Source of the DNA: Miscanthus floridulus
Lineage: Eukaryota > Streptophyta > Magnoliopsida > Poales > Poaceae
DNA length: 64,000 nt
NCBI RefSeq assembly: GCF_019320115.1
Contig: NC_089587.1
Coordinates: forward strand, 108,301,158-108,365,157
Reading direction: 5' to 3'
Shown here: piece by piece, positions 22,829 to 35,457 of the stretch
Layout: each line of letters starts with the position of its first letter
Position numbering within the stretch: the first letter of the stretch is position 1
Notes under the pieces: model-generated
Seen by the model: only the letters and a program-made list of their open reading frames with translations
Told to the model about the DNA's origin: nothing
Database searches by the model: none
Made by a program: the position numbers and the translations under genes

Positions 22829-22988
22829 ATGGACCAGTTAGTAACCTTATATCATGGAGGAAGTGTGGTGATTGATGATTATGAAAATGTTTAATTTGTT
22901 GGAATGCAAAGGGTGCCTATCATATTCATGGCTCGGTCGTCGTTTATTGAGTTGGTTGCTTGGTCTCGGGAGGAGTTAAATTGTGATA
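22829..22988 (+). pseudogene. N-terminal fragment of a Mutator-like (MULE) transposase
   Basis: The forward frame from ATG at 22829 reads MDQLVTLYHGGSVVIDDYENV, a stop, then FVGMQRVPIIFMARSSFIELVAW. This start is familiar from plant MuDR-like transposases. One in-frame TAA and the absence of the catalytic domain show it is a remnant. Identification rests on recalled family similarity. Confidence 0.55.
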
Positions 22989-24209
22989 CAAATTGTAACA
23001 CTCTTTGTTTTTATGTACTATAAAAATACCAACTTTTTTAAAATTTTAACTTGATACCAACTTTCTCACCCTCTCCATCTACTACATAGCTGTAGCCATG
23101 CCTCATCGAGCTCGGACACGCTGCGAGGGCGGCATGATGACCACGCCACCGTGGCGAGTCGAGCAAGAGGTTTTGAGCTCTAGTTAGCATAGTCATTTGG
23201 AATTCCTGAGAAAAAGATAGATTACTTCATGAACTTAGGCATGACAACTTATCTTTGAGATTGGGTGACCTCTAGGCCACCAAGATCAGATATGGGCACT
23301 TGCTTATCCTTGCTTCCAAGCAAAAGAAATGGATTTGGCCATTCATGAGTTTTCTTGCAAAAATGCATAGAAATGCATTAGAGAGAAAGTTGAGAGATTC
23401 ATGAGATGCTTGAGCTAGGGATGATCTTGAGCTTACTCTTGAGATGATGGAGCAACTACCAAGCTTCATCTTGCATCCACGCAAAATCAAGAGTTAGGGT
23501 TGGAGAGATGATTTTAAGAATTGAGAGGAGAGAGAGCTCCTGAGCTCACCACGGATAGAGATGGAGATGGAGATGCTATTGATGCTTGTGAGAGGTGCTA
23601 AATCCTTCTTCTTTTTATTCTTTTCTTTCTCTTCCTTCTCCTCTTCCCCTTCCCTTTCTCTCTCTAGTTCATCCTTGTTCTTCATGTGAGGAGAGAGGGA
23701 GAGGAATGGGAATGAGTGTGTGGGTGGGTGAGAGTGAGATAGTGAACTGAATCTGCTGGCATATGGCTTATTTGTGCTGACATGTCGGACCAAAGGTTGG
23801 GAGAGAGAGACAACTCATCAAAACTAATCCTACTGAAAAAATGATCTGGCGAACCGTACGTAGAAATAGTGGAACATTCCGTTAGAACATAGATTTTGGA
23901 GAATTTGATTTAGAGAGAGGAGTTTGGCATTGAGGCCATTAATCATGTCCTATAGGTTGATAGACAGCTTCAGAGAGATTGGGATGATCACTTGGACACA
24001 TTTCCATTGCATTCTTTCTCAAAGTATCTTCACGGAGTTGACTCCAGGTTGACCAAGGCTGACGTCTAGTTGATTTGGGTGATCCGATAAGGATGATTAG
24101 TGAAATTGGAGTCCTTGCCTAGTAGAGGGTACTAGGAACCTTCTAAAGAGAATGATAAGGTGTTTTTTCTTGGGTTAAGAGGGACTGCCAAAGTCACCAA
24201 GGAGGTTCT
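22989..24209. other. Unassigned region, possibly upstream rDNA spacer or LTR debris
   Basis: It has no supported ORF. The minus-strand frame at 23494-23793 is a low-complexity lysine/glutamate- and serine-rich translation of CT-rich sequence (23600-23700). It could be intergenic spacer sequence belonging to the rDNA-like unit that follows, but nothing proves this. Confidence 0.35.
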
Positions 24210-24394
24210 CGAGGAAGGTTTTAGTTGGAACGACTTTGAGTCATGCCAAGATACGGTTGGCTCACATTAGGTTGGAAACGTCTCATGCGAGGAAAAAAAC
24301 AGCACACATCGGGCCAAAAACGGCTCACACAAGACAAAACGGCTCATGTCGGGCCGAAAACGGGAAAGGAGAGGTGAAAATGGCATGGTCGGGC
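24210..24394 (+). repeat. rDNA-spacer-like subrepeats (GGGCCAAAAACGGCTCAC)
   Basis: Degenerate units of about 25-30 bp built on CGGGCC(a/g)AAAACGGCTCA(c/t) occur here and resume at 28455-28580 on the other side of a solo LTR. Such units resemble grass rDNA intergenic-spacer subrepeats, and an 18S fragment follows downstream on the same strand. The assignment to IGS is inferred from that context. Confidence 0.45.
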
Positions 24395-24399
24395 CAAGC

Positions 24400-25688
24400 T
24401 GTTGCAGAACCTCCCGAAATAACGCGCTTTCGGAGGCGCTTGTCTTCCACTAGATACTAAGCACCCTGAAAGTTAGCTACATTGGACAGTTCCATCGAGC
24501 ACACCTCATGGGAGAACTCGAATCAATCCACGTTTTACCTCCAGAATCCAATAATGAGTACGAGTTTACAATACTTAGTTCATTTCAAACAACCAAAGGT
24601 CTTGAAAATTATTTATTACAATACTAGAGTTCAGAGTGCGATAATTAAATAGCGGAAAGAAAATAAACATCTAACGGAAACGATACAAGGATCCATCTAT
24701 GCCCACCGAAAGAATCCTCCACACAAGAGCTACTCCTTAAACTGCACCTACAACAGGGTAAAACAAACCCTGAGTAAACAATATACTCGCAAGACTTACC
24801 TGACTAGTGGGAATAGTTTTCTGACTCCAAGGGGTATGATAGACAATATGGGTTTGTTGTTTTTTTGTTTACGAAAAGCATTACTGGAAGTACGTCCTTA
24901 AGATCAAGTTTAATTAGCAGTCATGATTACTTCATTTGGTAACCATTCTAGGTAAGCACATGTTCTACTTTCAAGCAAGGGTTGAGCAATCAGAACCATT
25001 TCACTATCTTTCATCTTCCAGTTCTTACTACGGTGCTAGACCATAGCCAAGTCGTACCGTCTCACGAAAACGATAATTCATGAACCAATGTATCCCAGCT
25101 GGGTACCCCGAAACACACGCCCTGTTTGTGCCCCAGGCACAAACAAGACCAACCCATTCCAATCCTATCACGAGGTCTAGGTCCCCATTCAAACTTGGAC
25201 TCCAAACCCCCACACTTGAGACCCGATCTCAATATGGTGCTTAGACCTCCATCTTTCCCCGCCTCCAATCAGTCGGTCCGGAAAGAGTCGGAACCCATGA
25301 CAAGAGTGTAATGAGCCTTCCCGCTCCCATAAGCAAGTATGTGCTCAGGATAATAAGTCTATGACCTGACTACCATCCACAGCAATGGACGATCCTTAAT
25401 CGACATGGACAAGGAAAACAGTGTAACCAAGCTAAGCCCCGTGGCCGTGGGACACAACTCGTCACACCCACCATAACCCATACCATATCCCTACCCGGTC
25501 TTCATTTTCCTTTCATTATTTTATCATGAGAGTAAATATAATAATCACCTATTGTGAGGAACGGCAGGTTACTCACGCTACCAAAAACCTAAGCACAGAA
25601 GCTACTCGAACCTACACTAGTAAGACTCATAGGATAGATATATCTATGCATGTGGTTTCCATAAAATTCCTGTAACATAAATGCACAT

Positions 25689-25742
<54 letters not shown>

Positions 25743-28449
25743 ACGATTATAAAAAATAAGGGGTTATGCATCGGGGCTTGCCTTGGGCAGACGCGGTGTC
25801 AGCCAAGTCAGTCGGTGGTGGCTCCAGGACCTCCTCCTACATGAGAATCTCCTTCTCATACTCCGCGATGATCTCCTCAAACTCACGATCTTCTATGGTC
25901 ACTATCTCCACCAACTCGTTCTCTAATGCATGCGATGATGATGCAACACTTAGCATTTAGGCAACAGCAACTCTTAAAATAAGAATACGCATACTAAGCT
26001 ACTAAACTAGCTCTAATGATTAAGGTACTAAGCTAACTACCATCTTCATCAAGCAAAGTGTTGGGTTCAACTAGCAAACCCTTAGCTTGGCAAATTAAGG
26101 ATATATCTTTATTTATACTAGTGATTTAATGTATATTGAAACAAAGAGAATTTAACTACCCTAATTCTTAGTCCATTCTAAGGCTACAAAAATTACAGTG
26201 AGCACAAAATAATACAATGAAGCTACTATAAAAATTTTAGGACTAACATTATCACCAATTTACCACAAAAATTCCTAAAATGATTAATTTTAATAATTTG
26301 AAGCACTTTCAAATGATTTAATAGCTCCTGGTATCAACATGTATATATATGAACTAAATACACTAGCAAATAGATCACAATTTTAGAAACTTAACAAAAT
26401 TTGTTTCACAATTTTTGGACACCTACATGATTTTATATTAATTACCAAAGATCAGCTCAGAAATTAAATTAGAAAACTATTTACTAATCCAATGGAAAAT
26501 AAAAATGGATTCTCCGCGCGGCCCACAATGCGCGGCCCGCGCTGCGCAGTGCGCGCGCAGCGGCCCACGCGACGCCGACCCGCGCGCGAGATGGCCCACG
26601 GTTGGGGAACCCCGCGCGCGCTGGCGCTTGTGCAAAATAGACCTCACACTTCTCCTAAATTACAACTAAGTCCTAACGCTATTTCCTATTCTCACAAGAC
26701 TTCTCACTTAACCCCTCGACCTTTCCCTAATTCACCCACGCGCACCCCCAGTGACTCATCGCACGGTGGCGCAGTGGGCGGTGGCATAGCGCGGCTGCGC
26801 CGACCACCTAGGGTTCGTGCCGGCCCATCAGTTAGCCCAACCTTCAACTATGGTCCAATCACCTACACCAAGCAGCAATGTGGGGTGGCGGAACGTGCTG
26901 GAGCAAGCTACAGCGATGCGCGACCGTCCACGGCGGCGCGCGCACCCGCTCCAGTGAGCTAGGGCTGCTATGGACCTAACTGACTCATGCGTGAGCATCA
27001 GGAGGCTACCATGGACTTGGACGAAGTGATGGTTGGGGTGGAGGATGGCGGAGGAGGGGTGGCCATGTGCGGCTGAGCCGTGCGGCGATGCACCGCGGTG
27101 GCACGGTCGCATCAGCGGTGACAGGGAGGCGGTAGTGGTTCTGCTGATGTGCATAAGGTGAAGAGGGAGGCAAGGTGAAGCTAGTGGTGCAGGTGAATTG
27201 GATCGGGAAGGACGGTAGGGGGCTACTCTCGTCCACGACTAGACATGGCCTTATCGGCATGGCGGCGGGAAAAGCACCAAATTGGAGCTTAGCAGTGCGT
27301 TCTTCATGGCTAGGTAGGGTTGGGTAGCTGGAGAACTTGATGGTGAAGCCGCAGACATGCTAAATTAAATGGAGGTGATCACTCGATGTCTAACGTGCTG
27401 GTGTGGCTCCGATGGTGGCAGCAGAGAGAGAGAGATGGGGCACGACCGGTGGGCTTAGCTTGTGCTCGCCTTGGCGAGATGTGGCCAGTGTGATCGGGGA
27501 GACACGCACACAAACGCTATGGACAAGCACGTGCATCCACGATAGGCATGGCCCACGTGGCCACAGTGTCATAAATGACATAGCGACGGCGAGCTCGACC
27601 ACGTGCGCATGGCATCTAACCGGACCCATAGCGGGGTAAGGGTACAACGGATAGGCATGGACATGATGGTGATGCGATGGCGGCGGTAGTGGCTACATCG
27701 CAGCATGAGGTGGGTCGGCAGTGTGGCAGGGCAGACGGTAGCACCGCTCGGCCGCGCGAGCATCAGCAGCGCAGCACGGCGCCACGATGACAGCAACCTC
27801 GCGTGGTAGCGTGCGTGCACACATGGGTTGAGCTAGTGAGGCGACGTCGCGCTCCTAGGACATGGTGACCATGCGCACCCGGCCAACCAACCCAAGAATG
27901 TGTTGCGCACGAAATTTAAAGCACCCATAACAACTAAAGAGTTGCTCTTGAGCCTAAACCATCTTCACCATGCTCCAGAGAGCATATCAGGCTACCAACC
28001 CAAGCTAAAACATGACACCACCTCCTAACTTGATTTCACAAAATAAATCGCCAAACATTGCATTGTCTTGCTGCTTATATATACTTAAATTCTTCTAAGT
28101 CCTTGAGCTGAATTTGATTTCAAGTTCCATTTTTGGGCTGTTAGAAATGTTAGCTAGCAATGTTATTTTCCATAGCAAGTATTTCATTGTCATCTACAAA
28201 GTTTGTACTTCAAACTTTATTTAAGCATCACACACATGTTCTATAGTATTTTTGTTCCATAAAAAATGGTTTAAAACCCTACTTGATAATTGCCTAAGTT
28301 ATGGAATAACTTCTCATTCAGCATTTTTATTGATCATTTTAGGTTGCAATACTTCATCTATTCATTCCATCACATGCATTATCACGTAAACATGATGCTC
28401 ATGACATGGTTTAGTAATTTGTTTAGGATGTAACATCAAGGGTGTTACA
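24400..28449 (-). mobile_element. Solo LTR of the Tekay-like superfamily (4,050 bp)
   Basis: It starts TGTTGCAGAACCTCCCG and ends AAGGGTGTTACA, flanked by the duplication CAAGC (24395-24399, 28450-28454). It shares internal blocks with the other LTRs of the group: CACCTACAACAGGG followed by AAACCCTGAGTA near 24745-24775, and TCGGGGCTTGCCT near 25771. No PBS, PPT or coding region is inside, so it is a solo LTR left by LTR-LTR recombination. The short ORFs, including the GC-rich ones at 26492-27820, are not credible genes. Confidence 0.88.
25692..25741. repeat. (TA)n microsatellite
   Basis: About 25 uninterrupted TA dinucleotides within the solo LTR; it is likely length-polymorphic. Confidence 0.95.
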
Positions 28450-28454
28450 CAAGC

Positions 28455-29827
28455 TGTGGGTGAAAACGTCTAAGTTGGTCTGGAAATAGGCCAGGGAGAA
28501 AAGTCACAAAACAGGCTGAAAACGGGCGACAAGAGGCCAAAACAGGAGAGAACGGATGGAAACGGACAAAAAATGGGTCACAGGGCCTAATCCCACTAGA
28601 GGCCCATGAACCTCAGGGACCCTCCCTCAAGGCTAGGACATGAAAAATCCAAGGTTCACTCCATCCATGGCCACAATAGCTCATGTGTGCCCCTGTTCTT
28701 GAAAACCTTAGTTTGTGATAAAAAACATGTGAAAATTGCATATCACATGGATTGCATGTGATCTACCAAAACTATGTGGTTTTGTGATGGGAAAACTCCC
28801 ATAACTTCTATGAGGGGGATGCCCCTCAGGTATAGTAGGGGTAAGGGTGTGGGTGGCTCAGAACTAGGTAAACTCCTTTGAAACCACTAGTTTTTCTGGT
28901 GTTTTCACTAGGTCTACTCCACTAGCCCTTGATCATCTCCACATACCCCCCTCTGACCGGCTAGCAGCCTACTATGGCCAGCTTTGGTAGGTAGTTGCTG
29001 GCTAGCAGCCATAATGGGTGGCCAACATGTTGCCATGAGCAACCAGCTACTATCGACCAGACGTGTTGCATGGTGGCCACATGCTTTTAGCCCATTGTTG
29101 GACAAGTTTCGCTCACCTTGCAGCCTCGTCAGCCGGTCGGTAGACTACCATGGCTAGCTTCGGTGAGCTACTATTGGCTAGTGTCCCCGCTAGGTGGCTA
29201 GCATGTGGCCATGACCGACTATTGTTGACAACCGCTAGCAGGATGCCTTTGCATGAGTGGCTACATGCTTATGGCTAGTTGTTAGATATGTTCTGGTTGC
29301 TCCTACACTCTATGGACCTTCGGTTGTTGTCCTCGCAAGTAGACTCACTGTGCCTAGCATGGAGGGATGCTTTAGACAGCTTAACCATCATGGCTATGCT
29401 GGCGTATGAGTTGTTCTTGGGCCCATGACTGCTTGGAGGACCCCCACCAATGTGTGGCTGACTCCCTGTGCTTGTGTCCCTTCATTCATGTGGGCACCTT
29501 TTGCCTGCTACAGTGATAAATGCTTGTGTGCTTCTACACATCCCATGGGAAGTTGCAGTCGTTATACGTTGCCTTCAACAAGTGCACCCCCTGGGTGTGT
29601 CTCATCAGTTCTAGAGCACTTGTGGCGTTTCCTCATGCTACCATCCACCTAGGCCATCACCACCAAGGACACCTTGCTTGCACTTTAGTCTCAGATGTGG
29701 GTGATGTCTAAGGCCAGAGGGGCATTGGCGTCCCATGCCTAAAACTTAGACCATTTGGAAACAACGACTGCCAACCCGAGCGATGCCTCGTGTGGAGGCC
29801 GGTGGTGGCTCGTCGATGAGCACGTGC
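28455..29827 (+). other. Probable rDNA intergenic spacer / 5' external transcribed spacer relic
   Basis: This plus-strand stretch runs from AAAACGG-type subrepeats directly into the 5' end of an 18S-like sequence through GAGCACGTGCTACC, where an external transcribed spacer would be. It includes loosely repeated GCTAGCAGCC / TGGCCACATG segments (28960-29280). It carries no supported ORF. High C-to-T decay fits a silenced, methylated rDNA remnant. Confidence 0.5.
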
Positions 29828-30421
29828 TACCTATTTGATCCTATCAATAGTCATATGCTTGTCTCAAAGATTATGCCATGCATGTGCAAGTATGAACTAA
29901 TTCGAACTATGAAACTTGGAATGGCTCATTAAATCAGTTATAGTTTGTTTGGTGGTACGTGCTACTCGGATAACAAAAGTAAATCTAGAGATAATATGTG
30001 CAACAAACCCTGACTTTTAGGAGGGGCGTGTTTACTAGATAAAAGGCTGATGCGAGCTTTGTTCGCTAATCCGATGATTCTTGATAACTTGACAGATCGC
30101 ACGGCCCTCGTGCCGACAAAACATCATTCAAATTTCTGCCCTATCAACGTTTGATGGTAGGATAGGGGCCTACCATGGTGGTGACAGGTGACGGAGAATT
30201 AGGGTCTGATTCTGTAGAGGGAGCCTGAGAAAAGACTCCCACATCTAAGGAAGGATGCAGGTGGGCAAATTACCCAATCCAAACATGGGGAGGTATAATA
30301 CTGGGCGCATTAGTGTCTGGTAATTGGAATGAGTACAATCTAAATCCCTTAACGAGGATCCATTGGAGGGCAAGTTTGGTGCTAGTAGCCATGATAATTC
30401 CAGCTCCAATAGCGTATATTT
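29828..30421 (+). rRNA. 18S rRNA pseudogene fragment (5' third)
   Basis: The sequence follows plant 18S rRNA from its first base (TACCTGGTTGATCC in intact genes, here TACCTATTTGATCC) through AGTCATATGCTTGTCTCAAA, TGGCTCATTAAATCAGTTAT and TGGTAATTGGAATGAGTACA to CTCCAATAGCGTATATTTA. It stops after about 594 of the usual ~1,810 nt. Numerous C-to-T and G-to-A changes and a ~15-bp deletion near 30300 show it is not functional. The break at 30421 is a fusion to a retrotransposon LTR. Confidence 0.93.
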
Positions 30422-30434
30422 ATGATAATTCCAG
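30422..30434. repeat. 13-bp templated filler at the 18S/LTR junction
   Basis: ATGATAATTCCAG at 30422-30434 is an exact copy of 30391-30403, inside the 18S fragment 31 bp upstream. LTR sequence resumes at 30435. This is the footprint of end joining with template slippage. Confidence 0.8.
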
Positions 30435-32680
30435 CAAACACAAGGTGAAATATATACTAAAGATAATTGCTTAACTAAGCATAACGTTTAAATAAAACAG
30501 TGATGGTTCGAACATAAATCTAGGAGATGAAAGTTTTATGGACGGAACATCTCAACTAAACATAGCTACTGTGTGAATATCATAATTTTCGAACGAGCAA
30601 TTTAATTACTACAACATAATCAAGATCTAATTGCAATTAGGCATATGACACATGATAAATCAATAACTCAGTAATTAAGCATGCACTAAATATGAAACTT
30701 TTACCATAGCACAAACACATCCACACTAGTCTACAATAAAAATTTCACTACATTTGGACTAATACAACATGCTTTATTAAATAAACATAAAGGCTAGATT
30801 ACACCTACATGAAAAACTTCATACTAAAGCACATGACATAATATATCTACTACATAGAGCTAGTCAATAGATTTCCAAAACACATTTATTTTCCTTTTTA
30901 TGTTTTTTCTACTAATTACTATGATTTTCCAAAGTTTTAGCCGAATTACTCATAAAAGAAAAAGAAAAAGCCTAATAAGACAAACACTTTGCTCTAAAGC
31001 CCCTGGGATTTCATTAAACCAACCCGCAATACAACACACACTATGCATCACTATTCATATGAGTCATAGATTTGCATTGGGAACCCTGGGAAAGTTTCTA
31101 TTCTCACCCTCGTCCTTCTTCTCCCTTCGATACAGAGCAGAGGAGGGGAACGGAATTGGCTGCCAATTCCGGCCATAGGGCGACTAGCCAGCAGTGAGGG
31201 CGAGCTGCACGGCCGCACAGCAAGGCAGCATCCGACTACACCCACGCCAGGCCCTAGCCTGGACCGTAGTAGCCCGAGGCGGCCCGACCACGGCAGCTGG
31301 CGGTGGCCGGTGGACACAGCAGGCGACAGCGGCACTGCAACGTCGGAGGAGGCCGGGGAAGCGAGGTGCAGGTTGCATGTGGCATCGGCGAGGGTGAAGG
31401 TGAGCATGGCTTAGGCAGGGGAAAGCGGTGGAGGTTTGGTCGAGCGCAACTGGTGGTGGCCCAGCCACGCGCGCGGTGACCGCTGTGGGCGGCAGCGCTC
31501 CGGAAGGGCTGAGAAGCTAGGGATGGGCACCTCGGGTGCAAGATGGAGAGGGAGAGGTGAAGGAGTCCTCATCCGGGGCAGAGGGGAAGCACACAGCGGG
31601 GATGGCCGATGGCAGCTCGAGCTCCATGGCACTTGGCCACGGCGCGTGCATGGCGAAAAGAGAGCGTGGGAGAGCAGAGAGCAAGCGAGAGAGCGAGGGG
31701 AAGTAGGCAGCAACGGCTCGGTTCTTTCACGCGCGTTGGACAGGGGCGAGGTAGGTGAGATGAGCTATCGTGAATGCGCGCGATCAGCAGCGGCACTTTT
31801 GTTTTCCTTTTCATTTTCATTCAACTAATTTTTTAAGTTCTAAACCCGATTAACTCTCACCAACAATTATTTCATGTGAAAGCTCATATTTCATACCAAA
31901 CCATGGAAACAAAATTACTAAAGCACTATTTAATTATTTTGCATGAAACAATTAGCCAAAAGTAGTATTTTTAAATGTAATTTCAGGTTTTTGCCGTTGG
32001 CGCAAAAAAGCTGATTTCAGCTCTAAATTCGATTTTTGAGCTAGCAAAACACTAGTTAACAATATTCGTTCTCCAATACCAAAGTTGCATTTTCCTCTAC
32101 CCAACTTGTACTTCAATTTTTATTTAAACCTCAACACATGTTCTATATTATTTTTGCTCTATAAAAATTGTTTTTCAAACCAAACCATTATTTTATCAAC
32201 ACCATTGGGAACTAGGTTTTTCCATTTTCGTTCCTTGTCCTACTAATTCTAAACTAACAAACATCACATCAACACTTGAAACAAGAATACTAACACACTC
32301 ATGACGTTCTTACCTTGCTGAAGACATAATTTTTCTACCCACATTATATATCCTTTTAGCTCTCAAAAATTTATTTTCCAAGCCAACTTTATATATTTTC
32401 AAACACGGCTGAAGCACTAAAGTTTGTTACTCGACATTTTAAATGCAACAAAAACTCATTATTTGAATTTTATTTAAGTACTATATACAAGTCATATTGT
32501 ATTCTTGTTTATAAAAATTGCTTCCGTGCCAATGTTTAGAACTACTTATTCTACTCTTTGCGTTAGCATTTTTCATTAACACATATAGGCATTTACATAA
32601 CTAACTCACTATAATGATAGATCTATCTCTCAGGCCATAATCTCAGTGCTTAGTGAGCTCGTAAACACCAGGGTGTTACA
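30435..32680 (-). repeat. Partial 3' LTR of the non-autonomous element
   Basis: The stretch 30435 to about 31645 aligns closely with 38103 to about 39310, both starting CAAACACAAGGTGAAATATA. It then runs alone to GGTGTTACA at 32680. The missing part corresponds to 36163-38102 of the other LTR. GC-rich ORFs at 31050-31830 are shadow frames also seen in the second LTR. Confidence 0.85.
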
Positions 32681-32693
32681 ACCAACCCCCCTT
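32681..32693 (-). promoter_or_regulatory. Polypurine tract of the non-autonomous element
   Basis: ACCAACCCCCCTT on the plus strand is a purine run on the minus strand abutting the 3' LTR, the primer for second-strand synthesis. Confidence 0.75.
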
Positions 32694-34494
32694 GAAAAGA
32701 ATCTCATCCTGAGATTCAGAGCAAGAACCTAAAAGGGAACAACACGATTACACTTCGTAGATCAGAAATTACACAGAAGATTACACGGCATCAAACACTA
32801 AACCACATGGAGATTTAAAGATACATGGTTAAGGGCAACCTAGTACAACCAAGGCTTAATCCAGAAGTCGAGATAGACGAGGACAATGAAGAAACAACAA
32901 GAAAATGATTATCTGAAACATGGCATATGTCCAACAGATCTAGAAACAGGATACGGAGAAGTCAGACATCGTGAACCCTATGACCAGACTAACCAAAGGG
33001 GACTTAAACTTCCTTGACAGAAATCTAGATCCCTACTTCTCAGAATACACAATCACCTCTGACTAACAAACCCAGTTCCACAATGACAACTGGATTTTGT
33101 AGCTCTGCTTCGGATTCGAGGGGATGGGGATGACAAAGAAGAGCAAGGACCAAGAGCATCTTATAGTGGCAAATGGAGGTGAGGCGTAGTGCACTAGAAG
33201 TGGAGGCAGTGTGGAAGGGAAACACTGACGGTTCACGCTGTGGGGATAAAGTTAGCCATGGTGCGCTCCCATCGTGAGCGAGCAGAGGGAGGATAAGGGA
33301 GAGGGGAGGGGATTCGCTCGGCGGGGAAGGCATGCGGGTGACCATGTCCCCAAAAAGAAGAAAAGGAAGGGGAAAGGGGGGTCTAGTCGGATTGAGAGCC
33401 GACAGGAGGGGAAGTGCACAATACACAAGGACAACTAGTGCGGCACGAAGTCGTGGCTACGCGAGAATGGGGTGCTAATGGTCCCGACACAGACAACATC
33501 CATAGGGCACATAGCAAAATGACCCAGCTTCCATAGTGCGGTCAAGCTAGACATAGGACTTGGGACATGATGTCCACTCAGGCTTTTCCAATCACTCCTG
33601 ACTACCCATGGCTAACTTTCCTTGCTACTATTCTTTTTCTTTCCCTTCCTTGACCACATCCATCTTTCATGTAGACTAAGACCATGTCATATGTTCTTCC
33701 TCCAAAACCATGTTCTCTTGTGTACTTGAGGAAACACTATTTCATCAACCCATTATGGATTTCCCGTTCGAACACCCGAATATTTCCAAGAAGAATATTT
33801 TGCATCAAAAGCAGTATGATGGTGTAACTTGGTAAAGGTACTTGGTCAACAACCTCGATACTAGCACATGCTGAGCAGCATCACCATGTGGCAGCTGTTC
33901 CACAGGGGCCCTCTGTTTTGTCGTGGCACCATAAGCTATTAACCAAGTAACTACTACCAACTTACACATAATGAAGGCGGTGGAGTCATAAACCATAGAA
34001 TAAGAGGAGTATTGCAAAGGAAGATTCAAACAACAAGGGTTCCTTTCACAACAAGGGACAAGAAATTCAAGTCCAACGACAGATTCGATTTAAAGAGATT
34101 CAAGTGTTCTGTTGGGACATCCACAATTAGTCGATACAGTGTCCTATGTTCTCCAATCATGGTTGGTCTATTGGCATATGAATGGTAACTTCTCTTGTAA
34201 CCCACTTAACATCGTCCTTGAATTCCCTAAGCGCGTCTAATGAGACTTAAGGGTAGATGGACACAATAAACATAGCAAAATAAACAAATGCATATTCCGA
34301 ATGTCCTTATGCTGGTGCAACATATAGGCACTCACTCTCCATTCTCGACGCATCATTCACCTTTCCTACGATCGGACTACCATGAAATACAACGGATGAA
34401 ATACAACAGAAAGATTACAATACCGGTGGATAGCGACGAAAGACACTACTAACTACGGGTACATCATCCCAAGGCAACTAATCTACTTTGGACC
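32694..34494. other. Non-coding interior of the non-autonomous element
   Basis: No family-like ORF is visible in these 1.8 kb. The minus-strand frame at 33040-33426 is composition-driven and lacks recognisable motifs. Confidence 0.5.
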
Positions 34495-35457
34495 ACGCAT
34501 CTTCATTCCTGGGCTTGGTGGATTCTTCTACCACCCTGGCTATGGATCTGCCTCCTCTCTAGGCAGTGACTGAGTGAGAGGAATCAAGGGTTCTACTTCT
34601 GACACTTCTGAGGGTGGAGGTGCTGGCGGTATTGCAACACCGGTTCTCCTTATTTCTAGTGGGTGGACAAGGATCCCCTCCATGATCAAGGGATCCTGCC
34701 GTTCAGCAGCCATCGTCCTCCGCTTGGCCCTGGTGACAAGGTAGGCCTCTCCTAGCTGGTGGGCATGCTGATCTTTAACCTTCTTTAAGGCTTCCGATAT
34801 GGCAGTTTCATGACTCTCTATGGCTGCCGCACTGGCATGCGCCTCGGCAAGCTACACCTAGAGCATCCTAGAAAAGATCTCGGCTTCCTCGGCTTGCCAG
34901 AGGCACTTCCTCAGCTCCAAGGTTTGTCGGTCATACTGCTCATCTTAAGCAAGCAGGTACATGGCCAAGTGCACCACCGTTGGACTATCTTCTTGCGCCT
35001 CCCACCGTTGCAAAGCCTCCATTCAAGCCCTCCATGCACATCGATTCTTTTCCAAAGGTGGAAAGAACCTCATGGGGGTACGGGCAATGAGCTCTTCATA
35101 GATCTGGCATAGATAACACAAGGCTTTATAGGCCACAACTTGGTAGGTGTCGATGAAGCAAAACTCGGTTGTGGTCATATTCTAAGCTTCAGTGATGCCG
35201 GGGAACTCCTCACTCTTCCCAATGTAGACGGTAACTTCACACCGCTCAGTGCCATGCTTTTCATACTCACGGCCCTCATACTCAGGATGATCCTTGACTC
35301 TGAGCTTTTGCAGGGTGGCATACAGGATCTTGGGAAAGCCCTCAGGGTTCAGGCAGTAACTGCTAACCCAGGCTCCTGCCATCCCTGGTGGGTGGTTGCA
35401 AAGAAGGACTAAGCGAAAAGCTTGCTCCAAGAAAAAGCTAGGTGAGCTAAAGTGCAC
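34495..35457 (-). pseudogene. Decayed ORF of the grass 'unclassified retrotransposon protein' type
   Basis: The minus strand reads CNHPPGMAGAWVSSYCLNPE, then YATLQKLRVKDHPEYEGREY and GTERCEVTVYIGKSEEFPG. After a stop it continues as DTYQVVAYKALCYLCQIYEE and then TPMRFFPPLEKN. The order matches a hypothetical protein often annotated in sorghum and maize non-autonomous LTR elements. At least three stop codons interrupt it, and an alanine/glutamate-rich tail likely to be a coiled coil follows toward 34500. No catalytic motif is recognisable and the function is unknown. It is the only gene of the element, where gag-pol would otherwise be. Confidence 0.6.

Noticed and set aside
26492..26962. 156-aa ORF in the solo LTR at 24400-28449
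   Set aside because: Arginine/proline-rich low-complexity frame in GC-rich LTR sequence, with shadow ORFs on the opposite strand.
29828..30421. Functional 18S rRNA gene
   Set aside because: Only the first third is present, with many substitutions and a deletion.
33040..33426. 128-aa minus-strand ORF in the non-autonomous element
   Set aside because: No similarity to the element's real ORF and no domain; its composition suggests chance.
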